Shown: in pieces, positions 13,429 to 25,421 of the stretch
Layout of the letters: each line of letters begins with the position of its first letter
How positions within the stretch are numbered: position 1 is the stretch's first letter
The notes under the pieces: model-generated
The model's database searches: none
Told to the model about the DNA's origin: nothing
The model's input: only the letters and a program-made list of their open reading frames with translations
Position numbers and translations under genes: made by a program
From: Fennellomyces sp. T-0311
Taxonomy: Eukaryota; Mucoromycota; Mucoromycetes; Mucorales; Lichtheimiaceae
Assembly: GCA_025266875.1 (NCBI GenBank)
Contig: JALLLT010000011.1
Span: 806,001 to 870,000 of the forward strand
Direction: 5' to 3'
Length of the DNA: 64,000 nucleotides

Positions 13429-15691
13429 ATGACCGACCCACTCGCATGCAGCAATTCGTCTATTCGAACCACAAACACCGATCTATCCGAGACGAGCCGT
13501 AATGTGATTGTCAACGATCGCTGGCTGATCTTGGGCAAGATAGGCGAAGGCTCCTTTGGTGAAGTGTTTGAAGGTAGAGGTCACTTGATTTCTATAACGG
13601 ATCGGCGGTGTGTAACCGCTTTATGGTTCTAGCTCAAGACATCAACGATGGCAAGCTTTATGCGATCAAGCGCGAGCGCAAGAGCATGCGGCACCCGCAA
13701 CTTAAGCGCGAAAGCGAGCACTATGCGGCACTGGGGAATCGACGTGAGTTTGTGGAAGGAGGGCACCGGCAGGATAGCTTACGTTGATTGTCATAGCTGG
13801 GATTCCCCAATGTCACTGGTATGGCGAGTTTGACGAATTCAATTGCATTGTCCTTGATCTCCTGGGCCCCAGTCTGAAGGACGTACGCCAATGCATGACG
13901 CCGCTGCCCTTTGATATTATTATCGAGCTGATCTACCAAATGGTATGTGAATGACGCAGACCTGGGTGGATCGGGCGTCTCACACCGCTGATGAATTAGG
14001 TCGATATCATCCAGCACGTGCATCAAAGCGGCCTCGTCTTCCGCGACATCAAACCCGACAACTTTTTATTTGGATACGCATGCAAGCTGCCTGAAGTCAA
14101 GATGGTCAAGATGGAACGCGAGATGCCGCATTACCAGTACGAGGTTGCCAACGCACGCTCGGTGTTTGAGACCTGGGGAAAGCGAAACACGCAGATGCAT
14201 ATCATTGACCTTGGCCTCGCCACGCGCTGGCGCGATCCCGATACAGACAAGCCGCTGCCGGAAGCCAAGCCGAAGCGGCGCAACAAGATTGGCACAGCAC
14301 GCTACGCATCGATCCGGGTGCACCGGGGGAGAATGCATGCCCGGGGAGATGATCTGGAAGGGATCGCCTATATTCTGCTGGATATGGTGCTTGGCACGTT
14401 GCCATGGACGGGGATCCAGGCCAAAAACTCGGCCGCAGGATGGGATCGGATGCGCGTCATGAAGCTGGACGCAGAGATGGCCGACTTGCTGGACGGTTAT
14501 CCCGAAGGTGTTGTCAAATTTATCAACTATACCCGAGAACTGCGCTTTTCCGAGGAGCCTGACTATGATTTATTGAAGCAGTATCTCAAAGGCGCCCTGC
14601 CTGGTGGCGCTCACTCGAAACCCACCCGGACACCCTTCGAACGAACCGATAAGTCCGAGCCGCGACGGCGTCACCGTCTTGCCGCCGATATGACACCCTA
14701 CAGTGGCCAGACCACGCAGCAGGATGGCTGGCAGCAACACGTCACTGATCTTCCACCCCCGCAGGATGAATCAAGCGGCTCTGGCTCAAATGCCAAGAAG
14801 AAGTGGAGTACGCAAGAGCAGCGGGTCGGTTGGTACACATACAAGCATGATGAGGAGCCATGGAAGCCTGAAATCGACTGGGACCCCAATGAAGCCAAAC
14901 ATAACGCGGCGACTGCTTCTTGGGGAGAAGACAAGGCGGATGCAGCGTGGGGACCCAAGGAAGAAACTGGCTGGCCTAGCTCGGTGGCGCGAACAGATAG
15001 TGGAACTGGATGGGATTGTCAACCATCCTCTCAAGAAACCAAAGGCGACTCCTGGGGAGTCAAGCCTGATAGCAACACCGCATGGAGACTCGATGCCAAC
15101 GACAACTCATGGAGGGTTGATACCAAGAGCAGCTCCTGGGCAACGGATGCCGGACAAGGGTGGGGCAATGAGCCGGCTAAATCTGCACCCTGGGGCAGCA
15201 CAAAGCCTGATAATTCTGCATGGCCAAAAGAAAACGATAATACCAAAGGCTGGGGCGCAGAACCCAACCATACCAACCGTGGCCAACCGCTCACATCCAC
15301 GAACAACCGCACAACCAACTCCTGGGGAGCCAAACTTGAGGCCAAGCCAGGCACCACGTGGGAATCCATGCAGAATGACGCGAAACCACGATCCAATCCA
15401 CAACCAAAACCACGCAGCGAAGCATCTGGATCAGCCAAGTGGAACGCTTGGGCCGCCAGCACCAGCGCAAAAACTCAATCTCCAACCAGCTCATCTAATA
15501 CCCGCACAGGGCGCCATCCCTCATCTCAACAAACACACCAAGCATCTGAACAGCAACTCTGGGCCACGCAAAACGCCGATGGTGGATGGACGACGCCCGC
15601 AGATAAAGACGGATGGAACACAAAAGTATCAAGGCACGATAACCGGCAATCACAAGGCCGGGGACGACGAAAGCCGCAACAACACTGGTGA
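13429..15691 (+). CDS. Casein-kinase-1-type Ser/Thr kinase with GW/WG-rich C-terminal tail
   Basis: Four exons (13429-13573, 13633-13743, 13797-13942, 14000-15691) join in phase to give 697 residues. Residues about 25-330 form a CK1 kinase: glycine loop KIGEGSFGEVFE, ATP lysine in YAIKRE, catalytic loop FRDIKPDNFLFG, DLG in place of DFG (HIIDLGLATRW), and the CK1 signature GTARYASI followed by DDLEGIAYILLDMVLGTLPW. From about residue 395 to the end the protein is disordered in character and rich in Trp, with about 25 Trp. Roughly a dozen sit in GW, WG or GWG context between S/N/D/K residues (for example GQGWGNEP, TKGWGAEP). It ends in an RGR-type basic segment. Such tails resemble Argonaute-binding 'Ago hooks'. 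Kinase identity is sure; the Argonaute link is inference. All spliced exons are free of stops. Confidence 0.9.
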
Positions 15692-16508
15692 CTTCATTTA
15701 GCATTTAAGCCTCCCTTGTATCTATTATAATCATACACAGTGCCTGCTGGAAGGGTGATTGCTTTTTAACCGCATGGACAAACAAATACAATGATTCTTT
15801 CCAGTGTTTCCAAATCTGTCCAGTAGCTTAAATGAAAGTTTGCATCGATCTGTCATACGTGCATATGGCTATCCAAACCTAAATCTTTGTGCCTTGGTTC
15901 ATGCCACTTTCGAAGTGGGAGATGTTGTCAGATAGAAACAGAGAATTGGTAAACTTTCTCGCGCAGCAACAAATGCTCGTGTTGGTCATATGATGGAAAG
16001 GCGGGCATCAACAATGCAAGTGATGATCATTCCGAACAAGCAAGAACGTTTTTCCTGGGACAGGTTTCTTGGAAACTTGGTCCGACGGGACACATTTTCT
16101 TACAAATGAACGAGCCAATCGCCAAACAGAGCAATCATAATCCAAATGCTATTCGGTACTTGAAACAAACTTTATTATTCAACCCAAGGGAAGGCGTAAA
16201 TATATTTCCGGACATCCCAGCCAGCTTTTATGCATGCAGCAGGGGCCTGCAACGTCCAGAACCATGACTACAAAAGAAAAATGCCGTAATTGGTGTTGTC
16301 ATGGCAAAGGATACGTCCATAGTGACAAGGGTTGTCAAATGGGCAGCCTAGCAACTCCCACACTCGCGGATCAAAAAAGGGTGGGAGAAAATGCGGGGAC
16401 CGGCACACAAGTCCGGAAAAATCCGATTCCATTTTTGACCATCCCATATAAAAGCTTGTCAAAAAGTCAGGCCCAAGAAGTGTTGTCTGTCTCCTCTTAT
16501 ACCATACA
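15692..16508. other. Intergenic region with GCDH promoter
   Basis: No gene seen. A TATAAAAG element at 16447-16454 lies 62 nt before the glutaryl-CoA dehydrogenase ATG and is a likely core promoter. Confidence 0.5.
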
Positions 16509-18074
16509 ATGTTCGCCCGTGTCGCTCGTCCCTTGTCGTCCTCTGTCTCCGTCGCTGCCAAGCGCACTGTCGGTGTCCGTGCCGGTAGCACATTCGCCAA
16601 GTACAACTGGCAAGATCCCTTGAACCTCGAGAAGCTCTTGACCGATGAGGAGATTATGGTCAGGTAAGTCGTGTTTACTACCTCGTTACCGTCTTGTCAT
16701 GGTTTACTCATCTTTGTAACAGAGATGCTGCCCGTGATTACTGCCAGGAAAAGCTTTTGCCCCGTGTCTTGAACGGTTACCGCAATGAAGGTAAGCCAAA
16801 AGAAAACGCGTTTATGCTTGTCGATCCTAATACATGATATATAGTTTTTGACCGCGAGATCATGTCTGAAATGGGTGAACTTGGTTTCCTTGGTTCCACC
16901 ATCCAGACTCACGGCTGTGCTGGTGTCTCTTCCGTCGCATATGGTTTGACAGCACGCGAAGTTGAGCGGTAAGTTGTCTATACCAGCCCAATTAGCTAAA
17001 TACAATGTGGTATACTAATACACATATTTAGTGTTGACTCTGGTTACCGTTCGGCCATGTCGGTTCAGTCCTCTTTGGTCATGCACCCCATCAACGCCTA
17101 CGGTACCGAAGCACAGAAAGACAAGTACTTGCCCGAACTTGGTAAAGTTTTGAATAGGATGGGATATTTTGGAACTGGAAAACTGATTTTTTGTAATTAG
17201 CCAAGGGTAACATTGTTGGTGCTTTCGGTTTGACCGAGCCCAACCACGGCTCGGACCCCGCTGGTATGGAAACCACTGCTAAGAAGGTCAACGGTCACTA
17301 CGTTTTGAACGGTAGCAAGACCTGGATTACCAACTCTCCCATCGCCGACGTTTTCATTGTCTGGGCTAAGAACTTGGAGGAAGATGGTGCTATCCGTGGT
17401 TTCATTTTGGAGAAGGTAGGGAAAAAAAGGATAAAGTGAGGACAAATGAGAATCAGATCCAACTAAACATTATTTTTTGAAAACAGGGTATGAAGGGTTT
17501 GGAAGCTCCTGCCATCAAGGGCAAGTTCTCTCTCCGTGCCTCCATCACTGGTATGATCATGATGGATAACGTTGAGGTCCCCGTCGACAACATGCTGCCC
17601 GCTGTCAAGGGTCTCAAGGGTCCCTTTGGCTGCTTGAACAACGCTCGTTATGGTATTGCCTGGGGTGCTCTGGGTGCTGCCGAAGCCTGTCTTCAAGTTG
17701 CCCGCGATTACACTTTGGACAGAAAGCAGTTTGGCAAGCCTTTGGCTAGCAAGCAATTGATCCAGCAAAAGATGGCCGATGCACACACCGAAATTGCTCT
17801 TGGTCTCCAAGCCTGTCTCCAGGTCGGTCGCCTCAAGGACTCTGGTGAATTGGCCCCCGAAATGATCTCCATGATCAAGCGCAACTCCTGCGGTAAGGCC
17901 ATCAACATTGCTCGCGACTGCAGAGATATGTTGGGTGGTAACGGTATCAGTGACGAGTACCACGTCATCCGTCACGCCGCTAATCTCGAGGCAGTCAACA
18001 CTTACGAAGGAACTTCGAGTGTGCACGCCCTTATCTTGGGCAAGGCTATCACTGGCATTCCTGCATTCGCCTAA
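16509..18074 (+). CDS. GCDH: Glutaryl-CoA dehydrogenase, mitochondrial
   Basis: This FAD enzyme oxidises and decarboxylates glutaryl-CoA to crotonyl-CoA in lysine/tryptophan breakdown in the mitochondrial matrix. The start [19 protein letters not shown] is a typical Arg/Ser-rich presequence. The mature part opens [20 protein letters not shown]. Seen family motifs are [18 protein letters not shown], whose Arg binds the glutaryl carboxylate in the known enzyme, then [38 protein letters not shown] and [13 protein letters not shown]. The catalytic Glu is in [15 protein letters not shown]. Five short introns interrupt the gene (near 16.66, 16.79, 16.97, 17.14 and 17.42 kb). Length is typical of the family (about 430 aa). 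ETF is the expected electron acceptor. No PTS1. Confidence 0.95.
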
Positions 18075-21000
18075 GCATCTTGTTTTGCCATTTTCATTAT
18101 TACAAACCACTTCTGTACATACTGATTCCGAATAAATACATCATTCAATTATTTTACTATCCGCAATTTTACATGTCATTTGTATACGTGTATGTGCTTG
18201 TATGAAGTGAGAATATACTCCTACCATAAGATCCATCCAAAATCTGTAGAGTACTTGAACTGTCTAATGGTAGGAAATATGATCGTTTACTGCTACGTAA
18301 AGGCGCGGAGCTTGATCTATTTTCCATTAACTAAGCTAATTTGGCCGCTTGTGAGTTCGTCATCCTAATATAAATGCCTCGGTGTTATCTCTTGATGGAT
18401 GCCAAGCCTCGATAAAGATTAAGGGACGGATCTTCAGTCGGAGTTGATCCGATTGTGCGATTACCTAATACTGTATTGATGCACTGATATTTCATCCATG
18501 GTCGACCTTTGACAGTGATGATCGACCAAGTCTATTACATTATCGAAAAATATAGATTATTCTACAATCGTTTAAACATGACTTTTATGGTCAAATATGA
18601 AAAGTGGTCCGAGTATAACTAGATACACGCGCAGATAAAAAAGAATACCAACGACGCCAAATCTAAAGCATCCACCAAATTAATGACTTTAAACAAACAT
18701 ACTACTACTAGTAAAAATGCATACGTAACACTTGCAGTCAATGCTTCCATTCTTTTAATCGTAGAAGTAACAGAGAATTCACTTTATGCAGAATCATAAT
18801 CTGTACAGAAGTGCTTTGAAATACTTAAAAGAAAAAACCAAGGCAAGGCGCTTAAGCGAATGTTGGATTACTAGTAATGACTTTATCGGAGCTCAAAGCA
18901 TGGACCGAGCCGGTGCCTTCGTATGTACCATTAAAAGCGTGAGGTAGCCAAGATATAGATATGTAAAGCTTGATGATTTAGTAAGTCAAAGTGGAATGTC
19001 AAAATATTTGCGTTATAGTTTATTTCGATCCATATTACTTAAGGTTCTAAACATACCAGGGCACTTTCAATTGCTATTTTTTATGCTCTTCTTTTATTTA
19101 ATAAAGCTATCATTGTTTCGATGCACTCTATTAATCTTTACTTTTACTCCTGCTTGTACAATGTTGGCTGGAAATTACCTTCACTCGTACATATTTACCT
19201 TTCACACTAAGGTTAATCCTTATCCAAGGTTTAAGTCATTTGTGGATTAGCATGCTCTGGGTAATTCGAATAATGCTAATTGATGTAGCAGCCTTTCATT
19301 GTCACGGCTCAGTCCACCAGCACCAATCTTCGTGTAACTATTTTGTGGTAGAAACTGCCCAACCATTTGACAATCATATTCACTCAAAGATGCATACTTA
19401 GTTGATGTACCCTTATTAGCAATACACAGTTTTAATGACATCAAATTACATTCGATAGTAATGTTCTCATTTAAATAAATGTTTCACTGAGAAAGGCATG
19501 TTTTGCATTCGAGCACTCGTTCGAGCCACTTCCCTTGTCCCATGCTCGTGAATGCCCGACCAAAACGGGCGGTCTACGGGACTGCCAGCCTGTATTTAGA
19601 GCCCTGTTTTGATCTGTTGCTCTACTTCTTTGTCTAATAAACTATCCTTCTTGAAGTTATATTAATGTTCACTCTATATATCTTCAAGGTTGTATATTGA
19701 CTTAGGGAAGACAGTTTATTATTACCTATGTACGATTTTGCATTTTACATCTGACCATCTTTAGACAGTATACCCCTATATTCTTACGTATGCACCACGC
19801 AAATAAATAAAGTTTAGTTTCAGTGTCTGTCGACAAAAAAGAATTAGACAACCATATGGCATCCCATAGCACGGACATTCAGTTATGAAGTGATCTAGAT
19901 TATCCAATACAACGATAGGAATTTAGGATAAGGGTTTCGGAATTGGTATGCACGTAGCACAACTATAATGTATATATTCAAAGCTCAAATATGGAATATC
20001 TGGATTATAACACATCGTAGAAAAGGTGTATATATTATGTGTGCCTTCTTTACTATTACAGGTGTTTACTATTTTAAGCGTAGCAGTTTCCTCGAAAAAT
20101 GACATTATAATTTATAGTCAGTATATGCTGACATTGAGATTTTGCACATTGATGAGATCGTCATACTATATTATGTGGATATTCGATATATAAGTGAACC
20201 ATTAATGCTGTAATAGAGCACGCCTACGATCCATCTGAACGCTTATGGATGCCCGTGAGCAGTGTTATAAAGCCACATTATAAATAGTCAAGGGTGAGTC
20301 ATGGTACGATAGGAGTCCGGAAGAGCTTAATATAGAAAATACCGTTGTGTTTCATTTAAAACGATCTACGTAGTGTCAATATAACGTTACATAAATCATC
20401 ACATTATAGCGTGCTAATCAAGCCCGTGCCCACTACCAATATTAATAACTTCCTCCTATAATGTTATTCGAATAAGAAAATTACCATTGGAGTGTTATAG
20501 TATGCGATCAGCAGTGCCTCATAGGAGCCCAAAGGTATCTTATCATTCGCGGGATCTCGGTGAATTTGCCATGATGCACACCATTTCATTACTTGCCTTG
20601 TCCCCGGTGCCATCGACACGGCTTTCCGTTAGATCCTGCATACGCATATATGTAGTAGAATCTTGAAAAGCGATGCAATGCATATGCAGAAAGTAAGGTC
20701 CTCTGGTCCTTTCTGCATTAAACTTCCTCGGAAGAAGGAGAGAGGAAGGGGTTCACGAAAAACGGCACATAATTTGCTAACTTTACCAACTAGTTTATAG
20801 TGTTAGAAGTATCATTTCACCATAGAACGGGATGGCCCTGAAAGAAAAGGGTCATTCTCATAAAATTGTCAACGCCCTCAGAACCCCTTTACATAGCACG
20901 AGAAGATCCATCCATATGGCTACTTCTCGTCACTTTAGCTGAATTTCATGCAAAGGTATGTTAGAGATCAACGTTGTGAGTACCAAGATAGGTGCAACAC

Positions 21001-21610
21001 AGACATCGGGTAAGGCGTGGCTCGATGTCTTTGATCTTCTGACAATCTTCCGTACACATCTTTGTGCGACTCCTGCGATAATTAGATAAAAGATAGTTAG
21101 AACCAATATTCAATTAACAACTGGTGTATTGCTTTGTAGGGTCAATAGGCGTTGAAAAGCCGATCGAGACAAGTTGGCTGTCATGCATGTTCACCCTGCG
21201 TGCGCTTACCTGCGGTCTATGAAATGTGGAAAGAGCGTTGCTTCAAAGTACGTATGATAGCTCTCCAAAAAGCATATTAACTATGTTGGACAACTAGTAC
21301 AGTGAACGCAGATTAATGAAACATCTCGAAAAAAGAGCATAAACTTGTTGCTTAGGAACACTTTACATTTTTCTAACCCCCGCCATGGCAATGGGCCCTC
21401 GTTTTGCCTTTCCCTCAGCACCAACCTGACCATCGCTTGACCCTGACGGTACTGTGAACAAGTGCGGTCCTTAATGTTCCCTTTTCGTGCTCCTGGAACC
21501 CCTAACTGCAAGTATTCTCGGTCTATGGGTTATTTGTTCTTAGCTCGAGCAATCGCTCGTCCACCATTCTTTACCTCCCTTCCTCTCTCTTACACATTGT
21601 CCACCTAATC
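18075..21610. other. Long AT-rich region without recognisable genes
   Basis: In 3.5 kb I find no supported gene on either strand. A short GC-richer patch at about 19500-19610 and another at 20700-20760 stand out, but encode nothing recognisable. Either could be remnants of mobile DNA. Confidence 0.5.
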
Positions 21611-22595
21611 ATGCTTCATGTACAGGAATCTACCCACAGCAGTTTGCTGCTCGCGCCGATGCTCACTCCTCCATCAGTACATCCTCAACCAACCACGTCG
21701 ACGTCTACGCGAACGACTCGGGTAGTCGAGCAATTGCAGGACACACTCGACAATCTGCAAAAAGAACTAATCTCGACTCGAGCTCAGGTAAATACAGGCT
21801 TGGTTTTGTTTGTGTGCGCTCTCGTTGAAAGCGGAGGTGCTTGCGGGAATCCCTGTGTGCTCCTATCGAACCCCTTCTAATGCTATTTTTCTTATTCAGC
21901 TCGAAGCGGCACGCCAAACGAAAGCACAATACGAGCTCGACGCACACAACTACGTTGAATCCAACAAGAAATTTCGATCGGACATACAAGAATTGATGCA
22001 AACGTTAGAAACCAAGCAACAAGTGTTAGATACAACGAAAAAGTCATCCATGGCAATGGAGGCACAAGTCAAAAAACTCAGAGACGAAGCGCTGGCATCG
22101 CGCAAAAAGCTCGAAGAACTCCGCCGAAAAGAGCAGGTACTCGAACGCGATCGAAACGCAGCAGTCGCGGAAAAGGAGCAGACCGAGCGTCAGCACATTG
22201 TATTGAAGGAGTCGGTGAAGCGTCTGGAGACACGGTTCGAACGAGAGGTTGCCGGATTACGGCAAAATCTGGTGTCAGTACAGGAACAGGTGCATCACAT
22301 GTCTGAACAAAGCAAAGCCATCGCAAAGCTGTCAGAGCAGAAGATCAAACACTGTGCGTCAGAACGTAAAGAGCTGATAGCTGGGCTGGAGGTGATGCGT
22401 ACCAAGATGCAGGACAATCTACAGCGCTTTGTCCAGCAAATGCGATTGGAAATGGCTCCGCTCTTACAAGACGTCAATCGATCGATATCGACCACCAAAG
22501 ACTTCGAATACGCTGTGTTACGGTGCCGTGGCGAAGTGAATGGGCTCGTAGCAAGGATCCGCGCATACACAGCAGAGGCCTACGGAGTCGAATGA
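21611..22595 (+). CDS. Coiled-coil protein, possibly She3-like
   Basis: Two exons (21611-21787 and 21900-22595) join in phase 0 to give 290 residues. After a Ser/Thr/Pro-rich start, an almost unbroken coiled coil begins at RVVEQLQDTLDNLQKELIST. It runs through heptad-like segments (EAQVKKLRDEALASRKKLEEL) to about residue 240. The end is a less charged helix with a NGLVARIRAYTAEAYGVE terminus. The opening segment recalls the N-terminal coiled coil of fungal She3-type mRNA-transport adaptors, but I would not assign the name without a profile search. It has no signal peptide or membrane segment. A cytoskeletal or vesicle adaptor is a reasonable guess. Confidence 0.7.
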
Positions 22596-23351
22596 TCACA
22601 TCCTTCCTTCCTCCTGACCCATCCCTCTAATCTGAAATGGTAATTTTTCATATAGTAGTCCCTTGCACACACACACAATACTTGCATACACAAGCACCCG
22701 CACATTCACAAACAACAGCCTAATACCCCCCCCCTCTCTGTTTCCGACTCTCTTTCTTTACTCCAGACACTGTAATGAGCAGACTATAATGCGTACATAA
22801 TGTTAATGAAAATTTATTATATGTGAGCTGTAACTGCCGTGTTGTGGCGTTCTGCACGTTCTATCGATCAGGCCTTCGTAGATGTAGATGCGTCTTCCTT
22901 GGGTAAAACTTGTGCCACAAAGTCCACCTACCATTGGGATTACCCAGAAAGGAAAAGTGCGGTTTTGTCATCCCCGGTCAAGAACTCGGTTGTGAAATTT
23001 AGCACCGAAAATGGGTAAAAGAATTTATCAGATCTTTTTGTGTTTTTGCCTTTGCAGATTATGCCTCACAGGACACTCTGCAATGTTTGGGCGGGGTTAT
23101 AACGTTTAAAACAATAGAGTATCCTTATCTACGATCAATGGCAAGCCATCAACATCTTCCCTTCATTTATTACCATGTGGTGGCCACCCACGCTCGATCG
23201 CTTTGTCCAGGATCCCCCTCGCTGAAAAGCGTCTGCATGTGATCTCCGACCTTACACAAAGTATCAAGTGCAACCTGGGAGGATCAGATACTATTTCATC
23301 TCTCTTAACCTTGGCTGAGTTCCTTTCTTTCCTTTAACTGCACTTGTTGAC
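22596..23351. other. Intergenic region upstream of the permease pair
   Basis: No gene seen. It contains a CA-rich stretch at about 22663-22700 and presumably the promoter of the first permease. Confidence 0.4.
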
Positions 23352-24681
23352 ATGGTAGCAGAAGATAGTAGCTCATCATTGCAACCCGACCTTGACTGGT
23401 GGCATGTTGCCGAGTCATCCGTCTTCGTGCTTGTCGCTGGTATGTCTCTGATATCTCTTTCCACGCGTGTTACTTATATATCTGGAAATACAGCCCTGAT
23501 CAGCTTTTGCATGGGTACCCGGTTAGAGCTCTCGTTGATAATTTCAGGCATCCGATGCGTCGTCCAGCTTACTATAATGGTGAGTAATACACACAGGCGC
23601 CGTATTGGGATCGCTAACACGTTATATTGCTCAGGGCTATGTCCTAGACGACGTCTTGGGCTCGAATAATCCGGGTATCGTCATGTTAATGACTTGTAAG
23701 CAATGATATTCGCACGGCCAAAAAAAATAATTAAAAATTTTTTATCGCAGTGGTTCTGATCCTTCTGGGTGCATACGAAACGACATTCAACAGAGCAAAG
23801 AAAACGTTTAGTGGACTGGTACGTATCTGCTGGTATGATATACTTGTCCTCCAATACTATTTTTTTTTTTACTTTCGGCGCCGACTAACTATAATACACA
23901 TGATATACAGTTCGTGAACATGCTTGTGATTTTACTGGTCAGCAATGTGTTCATAGCCTTCCTGGGGTCCGCCTTTGCGCTGCAAGAACATCCGTTCTGG
24001 TCACCACCAAAGTTTATACCTATTATAGGCATGCTTCTTGGCAACTCGATGGGCAGTATCGCCATGGCGACGGAACAGTGCCTGGATAATATCACGTAAG
24101 GTTACTGGTAAATCGGTAAAAATAATTAGTCGCTTATGGAAAAAAACAACTTTAGGTTAAACGGGCCTATTATCGAGACTCGACTTGCGTTTGGCGCAAC
24201 ACGATTCGAAGCAGTAAAGCCACTTGCTGTAGAAGCTATCCGAGTATCAATGTTGCCTATTATTACTCAGCTCAGTGTGATGGGTTTGATCAACATTCCA
24301 GGCATGATGGTTGGTCAACTCATGGCGGGGATGTCTATAAAAGACGCAGTTGTTTATCAACAATGCATCATGTTTATGATTGCAGCCAGTAGTGCACTTG
24401 GCGCTGTCATGGCAGTCATTGTATGTCCCTTAAAATTCACATGCCTGTCCTTTTTTTTGCATTGCTAATCGAGCACTTTATAGGCATGTTTGATAGTGCT
24501 TGTGGATAAGCACCATTCATTGCGCTCTGAAAAGATCGAGGACAATCTCCCCATCATCCGATTGCAGACCATTCTAGACTTGAGCCAAGCCGTAGGCAGC
24601 AAACTTGGGCCGACTGTATGTCTTGCGAAGTGCCGAAGTCATCGTCACGAACCAAAGTATGAAGAGGTGGAACTGCGTTGA
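23352..24681 (+). CDS. UPF0014 / FetB / ALS3-type ABC permease, copy 1
   Basis: This multi-pass membrane protein belongs to UPF0014, the family of bacterial FetB (iron-export permease working with the FetA ATPase) and plant ALS3/STAR2. Seven exons can be read with matching phases. The ordered motifs are MGTRLELSLIISGIRCVVQL, LILLGAYETTFNRAKKTF, KFIPIIGMLLGNSMGSIAMA, the permease coupling motif FGATRFEAVKP, and SVMGLINIPGMMVGQLMAGM then VVYQQCIMFMIAASSALGAV. About seven hydrophobic helices are visible, with a hydrophilic C-terminal tail. The start MVAEDSSSSLQPDLDWWHV is followed directly by the first helix. It sits 740 bp upstream of a paralogue in the same orientation with identical intron positions. 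No cognate ATPase lies in the window. Substrate is unknown; metal homeostasis is inferred from the family. Confidence 0.88.
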
Positions 24682-25421
24682 ACTTTATAGACGGAACAGT
24701 CGTGGTCGATCGAACTTCAGGGAAGATCTCATGGGCCATAACGAAACTGTATATTTGAACTCCCCAAAAAAACCTGTATATCTTTTGTTTTCCTTTCTCC
24801 TACAGACATATTCTTTTTGCTTTTTCTTTACATAACTACGTTACGTTGTATATTTTCTGTATCTCATTTTCTACTTCTTACTTGTATTGCTGCACTATAT
24901 GATCGTGTGTCTATCACGCAAATACAGTGTATTTTTATATAAATTTTACTTTTCGCTAAAGAAAATCCTCAGCAGCTGAGGGGTATGAAAATATGGACTA
25001 ATCTGTATTCATATGTGACACAACGCTGTTGAATATCGGGGTCAAGGGCATCGCAATTACACAAAAGCCGCAAATAGAATACGCGTAAGTGTGAGAAACA
25101 GACACACGCGACTTAATCTGATTAGCAAAGATGCCATAATATTTGTTGCTTGTATCAGAATATATTTTGCTTTACTTGTGTGGCTATTGTAAAATTGGGC
25201 TGGGGTCTGTCTCTGATTTCGCAGCAACTTTCTTGCTTTTGCAGATCGGGATACAGAATATACGGCAAAACTTGCATCCTCATGTTTCAGCATGATCAGT
25301 GGTAAACCTAAAAACAACAACCAATGCAATGGAATTTTGCACTTCCTTATACATAAACCATCGTACCTTCTTCGTACTTTCTCCTTTTTTTCATTGAGCT
25401 TTTATATCAATTCGTAAAAAC
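24682..25421. other. Spacer between the two UPF0014 copies
   Basis: No gene seen. The 740 bp carries the 3' end of copy 1 and the promoter of copy 2. Confidence 0.4.

Noticed and set aside
14703..15701. Long second open frame overlapping the CK1 kinase tail
   Set aside because: It is a frame shadow of the Trp-rich exon, which belongs to the kinase reading frame that continues from the catalytic domain.
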